Origin: Xaviernesmea oryzae
Lineage (GTDB): Bacteria; Pseudomonadota; Alphaproteobacteria; Rhizobiales; Rhizobiaceae
Direction of reading: 5' to 3'
Assembly (NCBI RefSeq): GCF_900177415.1
Contig: NZ_FXAF01000006.1
Coordinates: 1,264,001 to 1,328,000, forward strand
Length of the DNA: 64,000 nucleotides
Below the pieces are notes generated by a model. The model was not told the origin of the DNA. It worked only from the letters and a program-made list of their open reading frames with translations, and ran no database searches. Shown one piece after another: positions 35,739 through 44,969 of the stretch (position 1 is its first letter; every line of letters starts with the position of its first letter). A program made the translations under genes and the position numbers.

Positions 35739-38651
35739 CTAAGCCCGTTTCGTCAGCGGAAAACGTTCCTTCAACAGCCTCAAAACCGCGTCGGCTGCGG
35801 CGGGTGGGCCGAAGAGGTAGCTCTGGCCGAAATGGCAGCCCATCTTGGCGAGTTCGGCGGCGTCCTCGTCCGTCTCCACCCCTTCCGCCACCACGTCCAT
35901 GTCGAGCGCGCGGGCCATGGCGATCACCGATCGCAGCAGGACGGCGCGCTTTTCCGTCGCGTCCCTCACCAGCGCCTTGTCGAGCTTGATCGTGTCGAAG
36001 GGGAATTGCGTGAGATAGGCGAGCGAGGAATAGCCGGTGCCGAAGTCGTCGAGCGCGAGGCTGAGCCCCGTCTCCTTGAGTTTGGCGAGCACGAGGCGGG
36101 CCTGTTCCGGGTTCTCCATCATCAGGGATTCGGTGAGCTCCAACTTGAGCTGGCTCGGGTTGACCTGGATCTTCTGGATGAGCGCCCGGACGTCGTTGTA
36201 GAGATCGGCGTTGAGGAGCTGCGCGCTCGACAGGTTGACCGAGACGAAGATCGGCAGGTCGCCCGTCTGGTGCTGCCAGGTCATCAGGTCGGCAGCGGCG
36301 CGGTCCATCGCGAAGAGGCCGAGCGGGCCGATCAGGTCCGACATCTCCGCGACCGGGATGAATTCCGACGGCGGAATGCTGCCGCGTTTCGGATGGTCCC
36401 AGCGCATCAGCGCCTCGAAGCCGGCGATCTCGCCGTCCTTCAGCCGGATGATCGGTTGGTAGGCGAGCGAAAGCTCCTTGCGTTCGATCGCCCGGCGAAG
36501 ATCCGTCTCGATCTGCAATCGGTCGGTGCCGCCGGAACGGAAGGCCGGGCGGAAGGGCTCGACGCGGTTGCCGCCGGCGCGCTTGGCCCGGTACATGGCG
36601 AGCTCCGCATCGGCGAGCATGCCGGCTGCGCTTTCCTGCTGGTCGACCCAGGAGGCAAGCCCGATCGAGGCGGTCAGGATGATCTCGCGATTGGCGAAGT
36701 TGATCGGCACCATGATCGCCTTGGAGACCGCATCGGCGAAATCCGCCACCTTGGCGGGATCGCGCTCGGAAACCAGGATCAGGCCGAATTCGTCGCCGGA
36801 AAGCCGCGCCAGCGTGTCCTGCGGCTTCAGGAGACGGCGCAGCCGCCGGGTCAGCGCGATCAGGATATTGTCGCCTGCGGCAATCCCCAGCGCGTCGTTG
36901 ACCTGCTTGTAGCGGTCGAGGTCGATCGCCATGACGGTCGGCCGCACGGTGTCGCCGCCGGGCGCCAGCGTCAGCACCGATTGCAGGCGGTCGAGAAAGA
37001 CCTGGCGGTTCGGCAGGCCGGTGAGGTTGTCGTGCAGCGCATCCTGCAGCAGGCGTTCGACGGAGTTCTTCTGTTCCGTCACGTCGATGATCGTGCCGAC
37101 GCAGCGGATGATCTCGCCGTTCGAACCGAGAACCGGCCGGGCGCGGATCTGCAGCCAGTGGAAATGCCCGTCCTCGGCGCGGATGCGGAATTCGTGGTTC
37201 AGCCGTCCCCGGCGGTGTTCGAGCAGCACGTCGAGCGTGGCGCGGAACCGGTCGCGATCGTCCGGGTGGAGCCGCGGCACCCAGTTGCGGACCGGTCCAT
37301 GCATCGCGCCGGCATCCAGGCCCAGGCGGGTCGAGATATCGGGCGTGGTGACGACCCGGTCGCGCGCCACGTCCCAATCCCAGACGGTGTCGCCGCTGCC
37401 GGTCAGCGCCAGCGACTGCCGTTCGAGATCGGAGAACAGGCCCTGCTGGTAGGCGCCGCCGGCAAAGGCATGCTGCATGACCGTGAAGCCGATCAGGAGC
37501 ACGATCAGCACGAGCCCGCCGCCGAGCGCCGGCTGGATGATGTCGTTGTCGAGCCTGCCGGTCACCGTCAGCCAGCCGCCGAACAGCCAGACGAGGATCA
37601 GCGCCCAGGTCGGCACGAGCAGGATCGCCCGGTCGTAGCGATTGAAGCCGAGATAGATGATCAGCAGGATGCCGACGGAGCCGGTGAGCGCGAAGGAGAG
37701 GCGGGCGATGCCTGCGGCGACGGACGGGTCGTAGATCGCCACGCCGCCGAGCAGCACGAGGCCGACGATCCAGGCGAGCGTCGCGTATCCGAGATGCACG
37801 TGCCAGCGGTTGAGGTTGAGATAGGTGAAGAGGAAGATGACGAGCGAGGAGGCGAGCGCCACTTCCGCGCCCGCTCGCCAGATGCGCTGGTCGCTGGACG
37901 TGACGGTGATCAGCTTGTCGAGGAAGCCGAAGTCGACGCAGATATAGGCGAGCACCGCCCAGGCGAGCGCTGCCGCCGCCGGCAGCATGGACGTGCCCTT
38001 CACCACGAAGAGGATGGTCAGGAAGACCGCGAGCAGGCCCGCGATGCCGAGCACGATGCCGCGGTAGAGCGTGAAGGAGTTGACCGTGTCCTTGTAGGCG
38101 TCCGGCTGCCAAAGGTAGATCTGCGGAAGCTGCGGGGTGGCGAGTTCGGCGACGAAGGTGATGGTCGAGCCGGGGTTCAGCGTGATGCGGAAGACGTCGG
38201 CGTCGGGGCTCGGCACCCGGTCGAGCGCAAAACCTTCCGAGGGCGTGATCGAGATGATGCGCTGCGAGCCGAGGTCCGGCCAGAACATCTTGGAATTCGC
38301 GAGGCGGAAATGCGGCGCGACGATCACCCGTTCGAGTTGTTCCTCGGAGACGTTGGCGAGCGCGAAGACCGCCCAGTCGCCCTGGTGGCGGGGTGAGCTC
38401 GCGCGCACCTCGATGCGGCGGCGGATGCCGTCGGCGGCGGCGGCCGTCGAGACCTGAAAGGCCTCGCCCTGGTTGGTATAGATCTCGGTCGTCTTTGTAA
38501 GGTCGAGCGCGGTGTCGTCGCGCGAGATCTTCACCGGCTCGGCGGCGCCTGCGGCCTGTGCGGCGGTGAGGACCATCACGGCGGCGACGACGGCGAGAAG
38601 CGCCGGAAGCCAGCGCGTCAACGGCGGAAAACGCAGAATCCGGGCGCTCAT
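35739..38651 (-). CDS. 7TM-type PAS-GGDEF-EAL cyclic-di-GMP protein
   Basis: This 970-residue protein has a signal peptide (ending near AAGAAEP) and an extracellular beta-rich 7TMR-DISM-like region at about 40-190. Seven or eight membrane helices lie between about 195 and 410. A PAS domain at about 435-550, a GGDEF domain and an EAL domain follow. The cyclase motif reads SGDEF (LARLSGDEFGLIL, near 619), a variant still found in active cyclases. EALMRW near 745, DDFGTGYSS and VVAEGVET are intact. It overlaps the GNAT gene by 4 bases and closes the thrC-M16-GNAT gene run. Confidence 0.92.
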   Translation of the reverse strand: MSARILRFPPLTRWLPALLAVVAAVMVLTAAQAAGAAEPVKISRDDTALDLTKTTEIYTNQGEAFQVSTAAAADGIRRRIEVRASSPRHQGDWAVFALANVSEEQLERVIVAPHFRLANSKMFWPDLGSQRIISITPSEGFALDRVPSPDADVFRITLNPGSTITFVAELATPQLPQIYLWQPDAYKDTVNSFTLYRGIVLGIAGLLAVFLTILFVVKGTSMLPAAAALAWAVLAYICVDFGFLDKLITVTSSDQRIWRAGAEVALASSLVIFLFTYLNLNRWHVHLGYATLAWIVGLVLLGGVAIYDPSVAAGIARLSFALTGSVGILLIIYLGFNRYDRAILLVPTWALILVWLFGGWLTVTGRLDNDIIQPALGGGLVLIVLLIGFTVMQHAFAGGAYQQGLFSDLERQSLALTGSGDTVWDWDVARDRVVTTPDISTRLGLDAGAMHGPVRNWVPRLHPDDRDRFRATLDVLLEHRRGRLNHEFRIRAEDGHFHWLQIRARPVLGSNGEIIRCVGTIIDVTEQKNSVERLLQDALHDNLTGLPNRQVFLDRLQSVLTLAPGGDTVRPTVMAIDLDRYKQVNDALGIAAGDNILIALTRRLRRLLKPQDTLARLSGDEFGLILVSERDPAKVADFADAVSKAIMVPINFANREIILTASIGLASWVDQQESAAGMLADAELAMYRAKRAGGNRVEPFRPAFRSGGTDRLQIETDLRRAIERKELSLAYQPIIRLKDGEIAGFEALMRWDHPKRGSIPPSEFIPVAEMSDLIGPLGLFAMDRAAADLMTWQHQTGDLPIFVSVNLSSAQLLNADLYNDVRALIQKIQVNPSQLKLELTESLMMENPEQARLVLAKLKETGLSLALDDFGTGYSSLAYLTQFPFDTIKLDKALVRDATEKRAVLLRSVIAMARALDMDVVAEGVETDEDAAELAKMGCHFGQSYLFGPPAAADAVLRLLKERFPLTKRA

Positions 38652-39259
38652 GGTCTCGACATCTTCCCGAATTCACCGTCTTCCGGCAACCGGGAGAACA
38701 TCAGATGGTCGCGCCATTCGCCGTTGATTTTCAGATATTTCCGCAAAAGACCTTCCCGCTCGAAGCCGGCTTTTTCGAGAAGCCGGACACTTTTCCAGTT
38801 TTCCGGAATACAAGCTGCCTCGATCCGGTGCAACTGAAGTCCGCCATAGATATATGGGATAGCCACCTGTAATGCGGCCAACATATGGCCTTGGCCCGCA
38901 TGTCTTTCGCCCATCCAATATCCGATCATGCAGCTTTGCGCCGCGCCCCGGCGGATATAGCCGATGGTGAGCCCGCCGAGCAGCACGTTGTCCCGGCGGC
39001 TGAAGAGAAGAAGCGGCACGGCAAGCCCGGACGCATATTCCTGTCCGCTCCGCACGACCCGGGAGCGGAACGAGGCCTCCGTCAATTCGTCGGCCCGCCA
39101 GGTCGGCTCCCAGGGCTGCAGGAAGGTGCGGCTTTCCGAACGCAGCCTGTACCACTGCCGGTAATCGGAATAGCGCGGCAGCCGGAGCAGATGGTTCTCG
39201 CCGAAAAGCTCTGGTGTGTCCGGCTGTCGTGACAGGAACCGAAACACCGACTTCGTCAT
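38648..39259 (-). CDS. GNAT family N-acetyltransferase, RimJ-like
   Basis: This 203-residue acetyltransferase has the GNAT acetyl-CoA site in GYWMGERHAGQGHMLAALQVAIPY near residue 120. The RimJ/RimL-type ending ENWKSVRLLEKAGFEREGLLRKYLKINGEWRDHLMFS is also present. RimJ-type enzymes acetylate N-terminal residues of ribosomal proteins, but the substrate of this one is not known. I chose the ATG at 39259, giving MTKSVFRFLSRQ; the longer frame runs into the M16 gene. Its stop overlaps the start of the GGDEF-EAL gene as ATGA. Confidence 0.9.
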   Translation of the reverse strand: MTKSVFRFLSRQPDTPELFGENHLLRLPRYSDYRQWYRLRSESRTFLQPWEPTWRADELTEASFRSRVVRSGQEYASGLAVPLLLFSRRDNVLLGGLTIGYIRRGAAQSCMIGYWMGERHAGQGHMLAALQVAIPYIYGGLQLHRIEAACIPENWKSVRLLEKAGFEREGLLRKYLKINGEWRDHLMFSRLPEDGEFGKMSRP

Positions 39260-39278
39260 CCCATGCTCCAGCCGGAAT

Positions 39279-40577
39279 TCAGCCGGCAGCCTTCTTGGTC
39301 TCAAATCCCGGCGTCGAAAGCGCCGCGGTGATCTCGGCCATCGGTGCGAGCTGTTCGATCGGCCCGACGGCGGACAATGTCGGAACTGTATCGAAAAACA
39401 GCCGTCCGGCAAGATCGGTGAGGCGCTCCGTGGTGATGCCGGCCAGCCGCTCCATCATTTCCGGGTTCGGGATCGGCCGTCCGTAAAGCATCATCTGCCG
39501 GGCGATCTGGCCGGCGCGTGCCGCAGGGCTTTCCTGACCCATCAGGAGCTGGGCGCGGATCTGCGCCCGGGCCCGGTCGATTTCCTGCTGCTCGATCGAT
39601 TCGGAGGCCTTGCGAAGCTCGTCGATGACGACGGGGACGAGGTTCGGAAGCTCGTCTCCGTTCGTCGCGGCATGGATGCCGAAAATGCCGGTGTCGGAAA
39701 AGCCCCAGTGGAAGGCATAGACCGAGTAGCAGAGCCCGCGATGCTCGCGCACTTCCTGGAAGAGGCGCGACGACATGCCCCCGCCCAGAATGTTCGCAAG
39801 GATCTGCGAACAGTAGAAGTCGCGCATGTGATAGGCCTTGCCCTCGAAACCGAGCAGGACCTGCGCGTCCATGAGATCACGGTCTTCGCGAACGTCGCCG
39901 CCGATATAGCGTGCCGCGTCGAAAACGGGCGGTGCGCTCGGGGTGCGGGGCAGCTTGGCGAAGCGCTCCTCCACCTGCTTGCAGAACGCGGCGTGATCGA
40001 CCGCGCCGGCGGCCACCACGAACATGCGGTCGGTCGTATAGTTGCGCGAGAGATAGTTTCGGATCTGGGCGGGCGTGAAGCTTTTCACCGTGTCCGGAGT
40101 GCCGAGGATCGGTCTGCCGATCGTCTGGCCGCGGAAGGCGGCTTCGGAGAATTTGTCGAAGATCACGTCGTCCGGCGTATCGTTCGCCGCGCCGATCTCC
40201 TGCAGGATCACGTGCTTTTCGCGCCGGAGCTCTTCCTCGTCGAATTCCGATTCCGTCAGGATGTCGGCGAGGATGTCGACCGCGAGCGGCACATGGTCCT
40301 TGAGCACGCGGGCGTAGTAGGAGGTCGTTTCGGTGGAGGTGGCGGCGTTGAGCTCGCCTCCGACATTCTCGATTTCCTCGGCGATGTCGCGGGCGCTGCG
40401 CCGGCTCGTGCCCTTGAAGGCCATGTGCTCGAGGAGGTGGGCGATCCCGTGCTCGTCTTCGGTCTCGTTACGCGATCCGGACTTGATCCAGACACCCAGC
40501 GCGACGCTCTCCAGATGGGGCATGGTCTCGGTGACGACTGTCAGCCCGGAGGGGAGCCGGGTGAGTTCTACATTCAT
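39279..40577 (-). CDS. M16 family zinc peptidase (mitochondrial processing peptidase-like)
   Basis: This 432-residue protease has the inverted zinc motif HLLEH at residues 47-51 (GIAHLLEHMAFKGT). The third ligand lies in the EIENVGGELNAATSTETTSYYA segment. The C-terminal half has the AQVLLGFEGKAYHMRDFY pattern of the paired inactive domain. It resembles the beta subunit of mitochondrial processing peptidase; bacterial members cleave small peptides. There is no signal peptide. It follows thrC by 30 bases in the same direction. Confidence 0.93.
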   Translation of the reverse strand: MNVELTRLPSGLTVVTETMPHLESVALGVWIKSGSRNETEDEHGIAHLLEHMAFKGTSRRSARDIAEEIENVGGELNAATSTETTSYYARVLKDHVPLAVDILADILTESEFDEEELRREKHVILQEIGAANDTPDDVIFDKFSEAAFRGQTIGRPILGTPDTVKSFTPAQIRNYLSRNYTTDRMFVVAAGAVDHAAFCKQVEERFAKLPRTPSAPPVFDAARYIGGDVREDRDLMDAQVLLGFEGKAYHMRDFYCSQILANILGGGMSSRLFQEVREHRGLCYSVYAFHWGFSDTGIFGIHAATNGDELPNLVPVVIDELRKASESIEQQEIDRARAQIRAQLLMGQESPAARAGQIARQMMLYGRPIPNPEMMERLAGITTERLTDLAGRLFFDTVPTLSAVGPIEQLAPMAEITAALSTPGFETKKAAG

Positions 40578-40607
40578 CTTTACGTCTTTCCGGCGCGGCC
40601 GATGGCT

Positions 40608-42008
40608 TCAAGCGCGGGCATGCTGGCCGATGAAGATTTCGACGGCCTTAAGCTCAGGCTCCAAGATATCGAAGCGCTCCTCCCTTTCCATGAGATCAGC
40701 GAGCCATGATGGAAGGGCCGGATCAATTCCGCAAGCGGATTTTACCGCGGCCGGGAATTTCGCCGGATGCGCGGTGGCGAGCGTCACCATCGGGCTTGAG
40801 GCCCGGGCGTTCTTCTTCGCGACGAAAACGCCGGTCGCCGTATGCGGGTCGATGAGGTAACCGGTTTCGGCAAGCGTCTCGCGGATGGTGGCGGCCACCT
40901 GGCGCTCCGTGGCGCGGCCGGCGCGGAACTCCCGCTTTATGGCCTTCAGTGCGTCCGGCTGGATTTCGAAGGCGCCGGACTGTTTCAGCCCCGCCATGGA
41001 CGAGCGTACGGCAGCGGCATCGCGGCCGTAGGATTCGAACAGCAGCCGCTCGAAATTGGACGAGATCTGGATATCCATCGAAGGCGAAGTGGTCGCCTTC
41101 ACGCCGCGCATCTCGTAGCGGCCGCCCTTCAGCGTGCGGGCGAGAATGTCGTTGTCGTTCGTGGCGATCACCAGCCGGTCGATCGGCAGACCCATCTTCT
41201 TGGCGACGTAACCTGCGAAGATGTCGCCGAAATTGCCCGTCGGGACGGTGAAGGAGATTTTCCGGTCCGGGCCGCCGAGCGAAACGGCTGCCGTGAAATA
41301 ATAGACCACCTGCGCCATGATGCGGGCCCAGTTGATCGAGTTGACGCCGGAAAGCTTCAGCCGGTCGCGGAAGGCGACGTCGTTGAACATCTCCTTGACG
41401 AGGTTCTGGCAGTCGTCGAAATTGCCCTTGATCGCCAGCGCGTGCACGTTCTTGGCGGCGGATGTCGTCATCTGCCGCTGCTGCACCGGCGAGACCTTGC
41501 CGTGCGGGAAAAGGATGAAGATGTCGGTGCGTTCGCGCCCGGCAAAGGCGTCGATCGCCGCCCCCCCGGTATCCCCCGACGTGGCTCCGACGATGGTGGC
41601 GCGCTCGCCGCGTTCGGCGAGAACGTAGTCCATCAGCCGGGCGAGAAGCTGCATCGCCACGTCCTTAAAGGCGAGCGTCGTGCCGTGGAAGAGTTCGAGC
41701 ACGAAATCGTTGGGACCCGTCTGGACGAGCGGCACGACCGCCGGATGCCGGAAGGTCGCATAGGCCTCCTCGATCATCGCCTTGAACTTGTCGTCGGGGA
41801 TTTCGCCGTCGACGAAATGCTTGAGGACCTCGAAGGCGATTTCCTGATAGGACTTGCCGCGCAGCGCGCGTATTTCCCGTTTCGTCAGCCGCGGCCATTC
41901 GCGCGGCACGTAAAGCCCGCCGTCGCGTGCAAGTCCGGCGAGCATGGCATCCCGGAAGCGGAGGGACGGTGCTTCGCCCCGGGTAGAAATGTAGTCCACG
42001 ACCTTCAA
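40608..42008 (-). CDS. thrC: Threonine synthase
   Basis: This 466-residue PLP enzyme converts O-phosphohomoserine to threonine. The PLP lysine is in TTLAFKDVAMQLLARL near residue 115. GATSGDTGGAAIDAFAGRE and the phosphate-binding VPTGNFGDIFAGYVAKKMGLP are present, and the N terminus (DYISTRGEAPSLRFRDAML) is typical of the long bacterial form. It heads a leftward run of four genes. thrB is about 14 kb away in this window, so the threonine genes are not in one operon. Confidence 0.97.
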   Translation of the reverse strand: MKVVDYISTRGEAPSLRFRDAMLAGLARDGGLYVPREWPRLTKREIRALRGKSYQEIAFEVLKHFVDGEIPDDKFKAMIEEAYATFRHPAVVPLVQTGPNDFVLELFHGTTLAFKDVAMQLLARLMDYVLAERGERATIVGATSGDTGGAAIDAFAGRERTDIFILFPHGKVSPVQQRQMTTSAAKNVHALAIKGNFDDCQNLVKEMFNDVAFRDRLKLSGVNSINWARIMAQVVYYFTAAVSLGGPDRKISFTVPTGNFGDIFAGYVAKKMGLPIDRLVIATNDNDILARTLKGGRYEMRGVKATTSPSMDIQISSNFERLLFESYGRDAAAVRSSMAGLKQSGAFEIQPDALKAIKREFRAGRATERQVAATIRETLAETGYLIDPHTATGVFVAKKNARASSPMVTLATAHPAKFPAAVKSACGIDPALPSWLADLMEREERFDILEPELKAVEIFIGQHARA

Positions 42009-42134
42009 TCCCCAATCGATTTTTATTCGCGCCGCTGATATAGACCAGGAAAATGGGCGGTGAAAGACCGGAATATGATGCTCCGGTTCGCCAAGAACGT
42101 GGCCCGTGAACGGGATGGAAGAGGGTAGAGTACG

Positions 42135-42689
42135 GTGTTTGGCAAGATTTCGCGTGGGTTTTCGGCAGTATCGTTCGTGGCAGTTCTCGCAGGCTGCAAT
42201 TCCTCATCCCCCACGGAAGGCCTGACGGCCCAGGCTCAGCAGCCCGTGACTCCCGTCGTGCAGGCCTATTGCCCGCAGGTGGTGATGCTGGAGCAGGATG
42301 CCATCCACCGCGCCTATGCCCGCGGCGGCCAGGACAATCCGGAAAAGCTGCTTTATCAGGCTTCTTTCGGCGACGTGACGCGCCAGTGCACCGCCAACGA
42401 GACGACCCTGACGATCAACGTCGTCGCCCAGGGCCGTATCGTCCAGGGGCCTGCCGGCACGCCGGGACAGGTCACCCTGCCGATCCTGGTCGAGGTGATC
42501 GACGGCGACAAAGTCATCTATTCGCAGAAGGTGGCTTTCCCGGTCGAAATCCCGGCCGGCGGCACGCAATTCATCTTCAACAAGCCGGACGTGCAGATCC
42601 CCAACGCACAGGGCGGCGCCTCGCGCTTCACCCGCGTGCGCCTCGGCTTCGACACCGGCCCGGCGAAGAAGCCGGCCCGCCGGAGCTGA
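42135..42689 (+). CDS. Predicted lipoprotein of unknown function
   Basis: This 184-residue protein with a GTG start has a lipoprotein signal ending in LAGC with the lipid-modified cysteine at residue 21 (AVSFVAVLAGCNSSSP). The mature part has a pair of cysteines (YCPQVVML and QCTANETTLTI) and ends with a beta-rich region and a basic KKPARRS tail. I do not recognise the family with certainty; alphaproteobacteria have many such small surface lipoproteins. It is divergent from thrC, and its stop directly abuts the stop of the leftward HAD gene. Confidence 0.8.
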   Translation: MFGKISRGFSAVSFVAVLAGCNSSSPTEGLTAQAQQPVTPVVQAYCPQVVMLEQDAIHRAYARGGQDNPEKLLYQASFGDVTRQCTANETTLTINVVAQGRIVQGPAGTPGQVTLPILVEVIDGDKVIYSQKVAFPVEIPAGGTQFIFNKPDVQIPNAQGGASRFTRVRLGFDTGPAKKPARRS

Positions 42690-43379
42690 TCAGAACGCGC
42701 CGGTCCATTCGCTGAGTGCGGCGATCACCGCCGGCAGGTCCATCATCCGGGAGATCACCGTTTCGGCGCCGGCATCGGTCAGCCGGTCCGCATGGCTCGG
42801 ATAGGTGTGCGATGCGCCGGTGAAGCCGACGACGCGCATGCCGGCGGCCCTGGCGCCATGGATGCCGTGAACGGAATCCTCGATCACCAGGACCTTGTCC
42901 GGAGAAACCTTGAACTGCTGGGCGGCATGCAGGAAGATATCCGGCTTCGGCTTCACGCGGTCGGGGCCGAGATCCTTCGCCGAATAGATATGCGGCGCGA
43001 AATAGGGTTTCAGCCCGACTTTCTCCAGCATCATGTCGAGCCGGTGGCTGCTCGAATTGGAGCAGACGCAGCGCTGCGTGGTGAGGCGGGCGAGCGCGAA
43101 TTTCACGCCGTCGATGATCTTCACGTCGCGGGCAAGGCGCGCGTCGAGCAGCTTTTCCGATTTGTCCAGCAGCGAGGCGGAGAGCGGGATGTTGGCTTCC
43201 TTCTCCACGGCCAGCAGGATGTTCTTCCAGGTCATGCCGGCGAACCGTTCGCCCATTTCCTCGACGCTGATCGGATAACCGGCTTCGGTGAGCAGTCTCG
43301 ATTCGACCTGTGCCGCGATGATTTCGGAATCGACGAGCACGCCGTCGCAGTCGAAAATGATGAGGTCGAAACCGCTCAT
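42690..43379 (-). CDS. HAD-superfamily phosphatase (phosphoglycolate phosphatase/beta-PGM-like)
   Basis: This 229-residue hydrolase has the nucleophile motif FDCDGVLVDSE (D10 and D12), a helical cap at about 18-80, and CVCSNSSSHRLD near 104 as motif II. KPKPDIFLHAAQ near 148 is motif III and VIEDSVHGIHGARAAGM near 170 is motif IV. All catalytic residues are intact. The DSVxGxxAAxAAGM pattern is shared with beta-phosphoglucomutases and DOG-type sugar phosphatases; the substrate is unknown. Its stop abuts the lipoprotein stop, tail to tail. Confidence 0.9.
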   Translation of the reverse strand: MSGFDLIIFDCDGVLVDSEIIAAQVESRLLTEAGYPISVEEMGERFAGMTWKNILLAVEKEANIPLSASLLDKSEKLLDARLARDVKIIDGVKFALARLTTQRCVCSNSSSHRLDMMLEKVGLKPYFAPHIYSAKDLGPDRVKPKPDIFLHAAQQFKVSPDKVLVIEDSVHGIHGARAAGMRVVGFTGASHTYPSHADRLTDAGAETVISRMMDLPAVIAALSEWTGAF

Positions 43380-43518
43380 GATGGAATGCCTTGTGTAGGA
43401 AGTGAGGCGGGCCTTTTATCCGACCGGGCCTGAAATCTCAATCGATACTCCTGCATGGCAGGATTAAGCCGAGCGGGCGGCTCTCGACAAGCCGGAAAGC
43501 CCCCTCTAAGGAACATGC

Positions 43519-44187
43519 ATGGGCAAGGAGCCGGAAGACACCATCGCCAGCCGCATCAGCCGCGTGCTTGCCGATCGCATCGTGCGCGGCGAGCTCGCCC
43601 CCGGCGCACGCCTTCGCCAGGATCATATCGCCGAGGAGTTCCGCACGAGCCATGTGCCGGTGCGTGAAGCCTTCCGCCGGCTGGAGGCGCAGGGCCTGGC
43701 GATCGGCGAACCCCGCCGCGGCGTGCGCGTCGCCTCGTTCGATCTCGCCGAGGTGCGCGAAGTGGCGGAAATGCGTGCCGCGCTGGAAGTGCTGGCGCTT
43801 CTCCATGCCGCCCGCCACCTGACGCCGGCGATCCTCGACGCAGCCGAAGAGGCGACCCGCGAAGGCGACGCTGCGGCCGACGTCTTTGCCTGGGAGGAGG
43901 CGAACCGCCGTTTCCATCGCCTCATCCTGACGCCCTGCGGCATGAACCGTCTGCTCGCCTCGATCGACGATCTGCATGCTGCGAGCGCCCGCTTCCTTTT
44001 CTCCGCCTGGCAATCCGGCTGGGAAAAGCGCACCGACCACGACCATCGCGCCATCCTCGCGGCGCTGCGCCAGGGCAGGACGGAGGAGGCCGCCGCCATC
44101 CTCCAGAAGCATGTGCAATGGATCGGCCGCGGCCCGCAGCCGGCCAAAAACGGCCCTGCGCGCGAAACATTCGCCATCGTCGGCTGA
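43519..44187 (+). CDS. bioR: BioR-type GntR family biotin regulator
   Basis: This 222-residue GntR/FadR-type repressor has an N-terminal winged helix (SRISRVLADRIVRGELAPGARLRQ, then HVPVREAFRRLEAQGLA) and a helical FCD ligand domain. I call it BioR because two perfect TTATCTATAA sites, the BioR box known from Agrobacterium, Brucella and relatives, flank the following gap, and bioY is the next gene. BioR represses biotin synthesis and uptake genes. The exact symbol rests on this context. A BioR box lies 13 bases after its stop; none is seen upstream of the gene. Confidence 0.87.
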   Translation: MGKEPEDTIASRISRVLADRIVRGELAPGARLRQDHIAEEFRTSHVPVREAFRRLEAQGLAIGEPRRGVRVASFDLAEVREVAEMRAALEVLALLHAARHLTPAILDAAEEATREGDAAADVFAWEEANRRFHRLILTPCGMNRLLASIDDLHAASARFLFSAWQSGWEKRTDHDHRAILAALRQGRTEEAAAILQKHVQWIGRGPQPAKNGPARETFAIVG

Positions 44188-44200
44188 GCATTTATCAAAA

Positions 44201-44210
44201 TTATAGATAA
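44201..44210 (-). promoter_or_regulatory. BioR box 1 (downstream of bioR)
   Basis: TTATAGATAA is the exact reverse complement of the BioR operator TTATCTATAA. It lies 13 bases after the bioR stop and 155 bases before the second box. With that box it could let BioR bind two sites across the bioY promoter. Confidence 0.8.
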
Positions 44211-44355
44211 TTTCTGGATGGCTTTCGAAAGAGGGCCTTCTCGCCTCCTGTCTTGGCTTTTGAGCAAAAGTTCCGCCCGCTTGCCGCCACTTTCCTTTTG
44301 ATTGACGCTTGCGTTTCGATCAAAACTCCGCTCACATATAGATCGTGAATCAAAA

Positions 44356-44365
44356 TTATCTATAA
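44356..44365 (+). promoter_or_regulatory. BioR box 2 overlapping a TATAAT -10 element of bioY
   Basis: TTATCTATAA is a perfect BioR operator. It overlaps TATAAT at 44361-44366, a perfect -10 hexamer, and lies 16 bases before the bioY ATG. BioR binding here would block RNA polymerase. No convincing -35 hexamer is visible. AAGGAG at 44371-44376 is the bioY ribosome-binding site. Confidence 0.85.
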
Positions 44366-44381
44366 TATTGAAGGAGACTCC

Positions 44382-44969
44382 ATGTCCTTGCCTCAGCAGA
44401 TGGCCGCAGGCCGTTTCGATCCTCTGCGCCTTTCCGCCCGCTCGCCGTTCGCTCTCGCCGTCTTCGTGCTGGCCGGCACGCTGGCGCTGGCGATCGCCTC
44501 GCAGATCGCCGTGCCGATGGTTCCGGTGCCGATCACCATGCAGACCTTCGCCGTGACGATGATCGGCGTGCTTTACGGCTGGCGGCTCGGCGCCCTGACG
44601 GTCTTGGTGTGGCTCGGCGAAGCTATGCTGGGGGCTCCGGTCCTCGCCAACGGTTCGGGTGGCCTGGCGCCCTTCGCCGGTCCGACGGCGGGATATCTCG
44701 CATCATTCCCGGTCATGGCGGCTCTGGCCGGCTGGCTTGCCGAACGTGGCTGGACCGGGCGACGCGTCGTCGCCAGCTTCTCGGCGCATCTGATTGCGAA
44801 CCTTCTGTGCCTTGCGCTCGGCTGGGCCTGGCTTGCGGCATTGATCGGCGCTGACAAGGCGTTCTGGGCCGGCGTTGCTCCCTTCATCCTCGGCGCGGCG
44901 CTGAAATCGGGCCTCGCGGCGGCGGTTCTCGCCGCGATCGCTTCCCGCAGGAGCGCCGCGGCGGAGTGA
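44382..44969 (+). CDS. bioY: Biotin transporter S component BioY
   Basis: This 195-residue integral membrane protein has six hydrophobic helices. It is the substrate-binding component of a biotin ECF-type transporter; some BioY proteins work without an ATPase module. Family motifs are IAVPMVPVPITMQTFAV near residue 46, LTVLVWLGEAMLGAPVL near 68 and GPTAGYLASFPVMAALAGWL near 105. Its ATG follows the second BioR box by 16 bases, so it should be repressed when biotin is plentiful. The DUF1284 gene overlaps its stop. No BioM/BioN genes are seen in the window. Confidence 0.95.
   Translation: MSLPQQMAAGRFDPLRLSARSPFALAVFVLAGTLALAIASQIAVPMVPVPITMQTFAVTMIGVLYGWRLGALTVLVWLGEAMLGAPVLANGSGGLAPFAGPTAGYLASFPVMAALAGWLAERGWTGRRVVASFSAHLIANLLCLALGWAWLAALIGADKAFWAGVAPFILGAALKSGLAAAVLAAIASRRSAAAE

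Noticed and set aside
35832-38396. An 854-residue open frame on the plus strand
   Set aside because: It is antisense to the 7TM GGDEF-EAL gene and shows no domain of its own.
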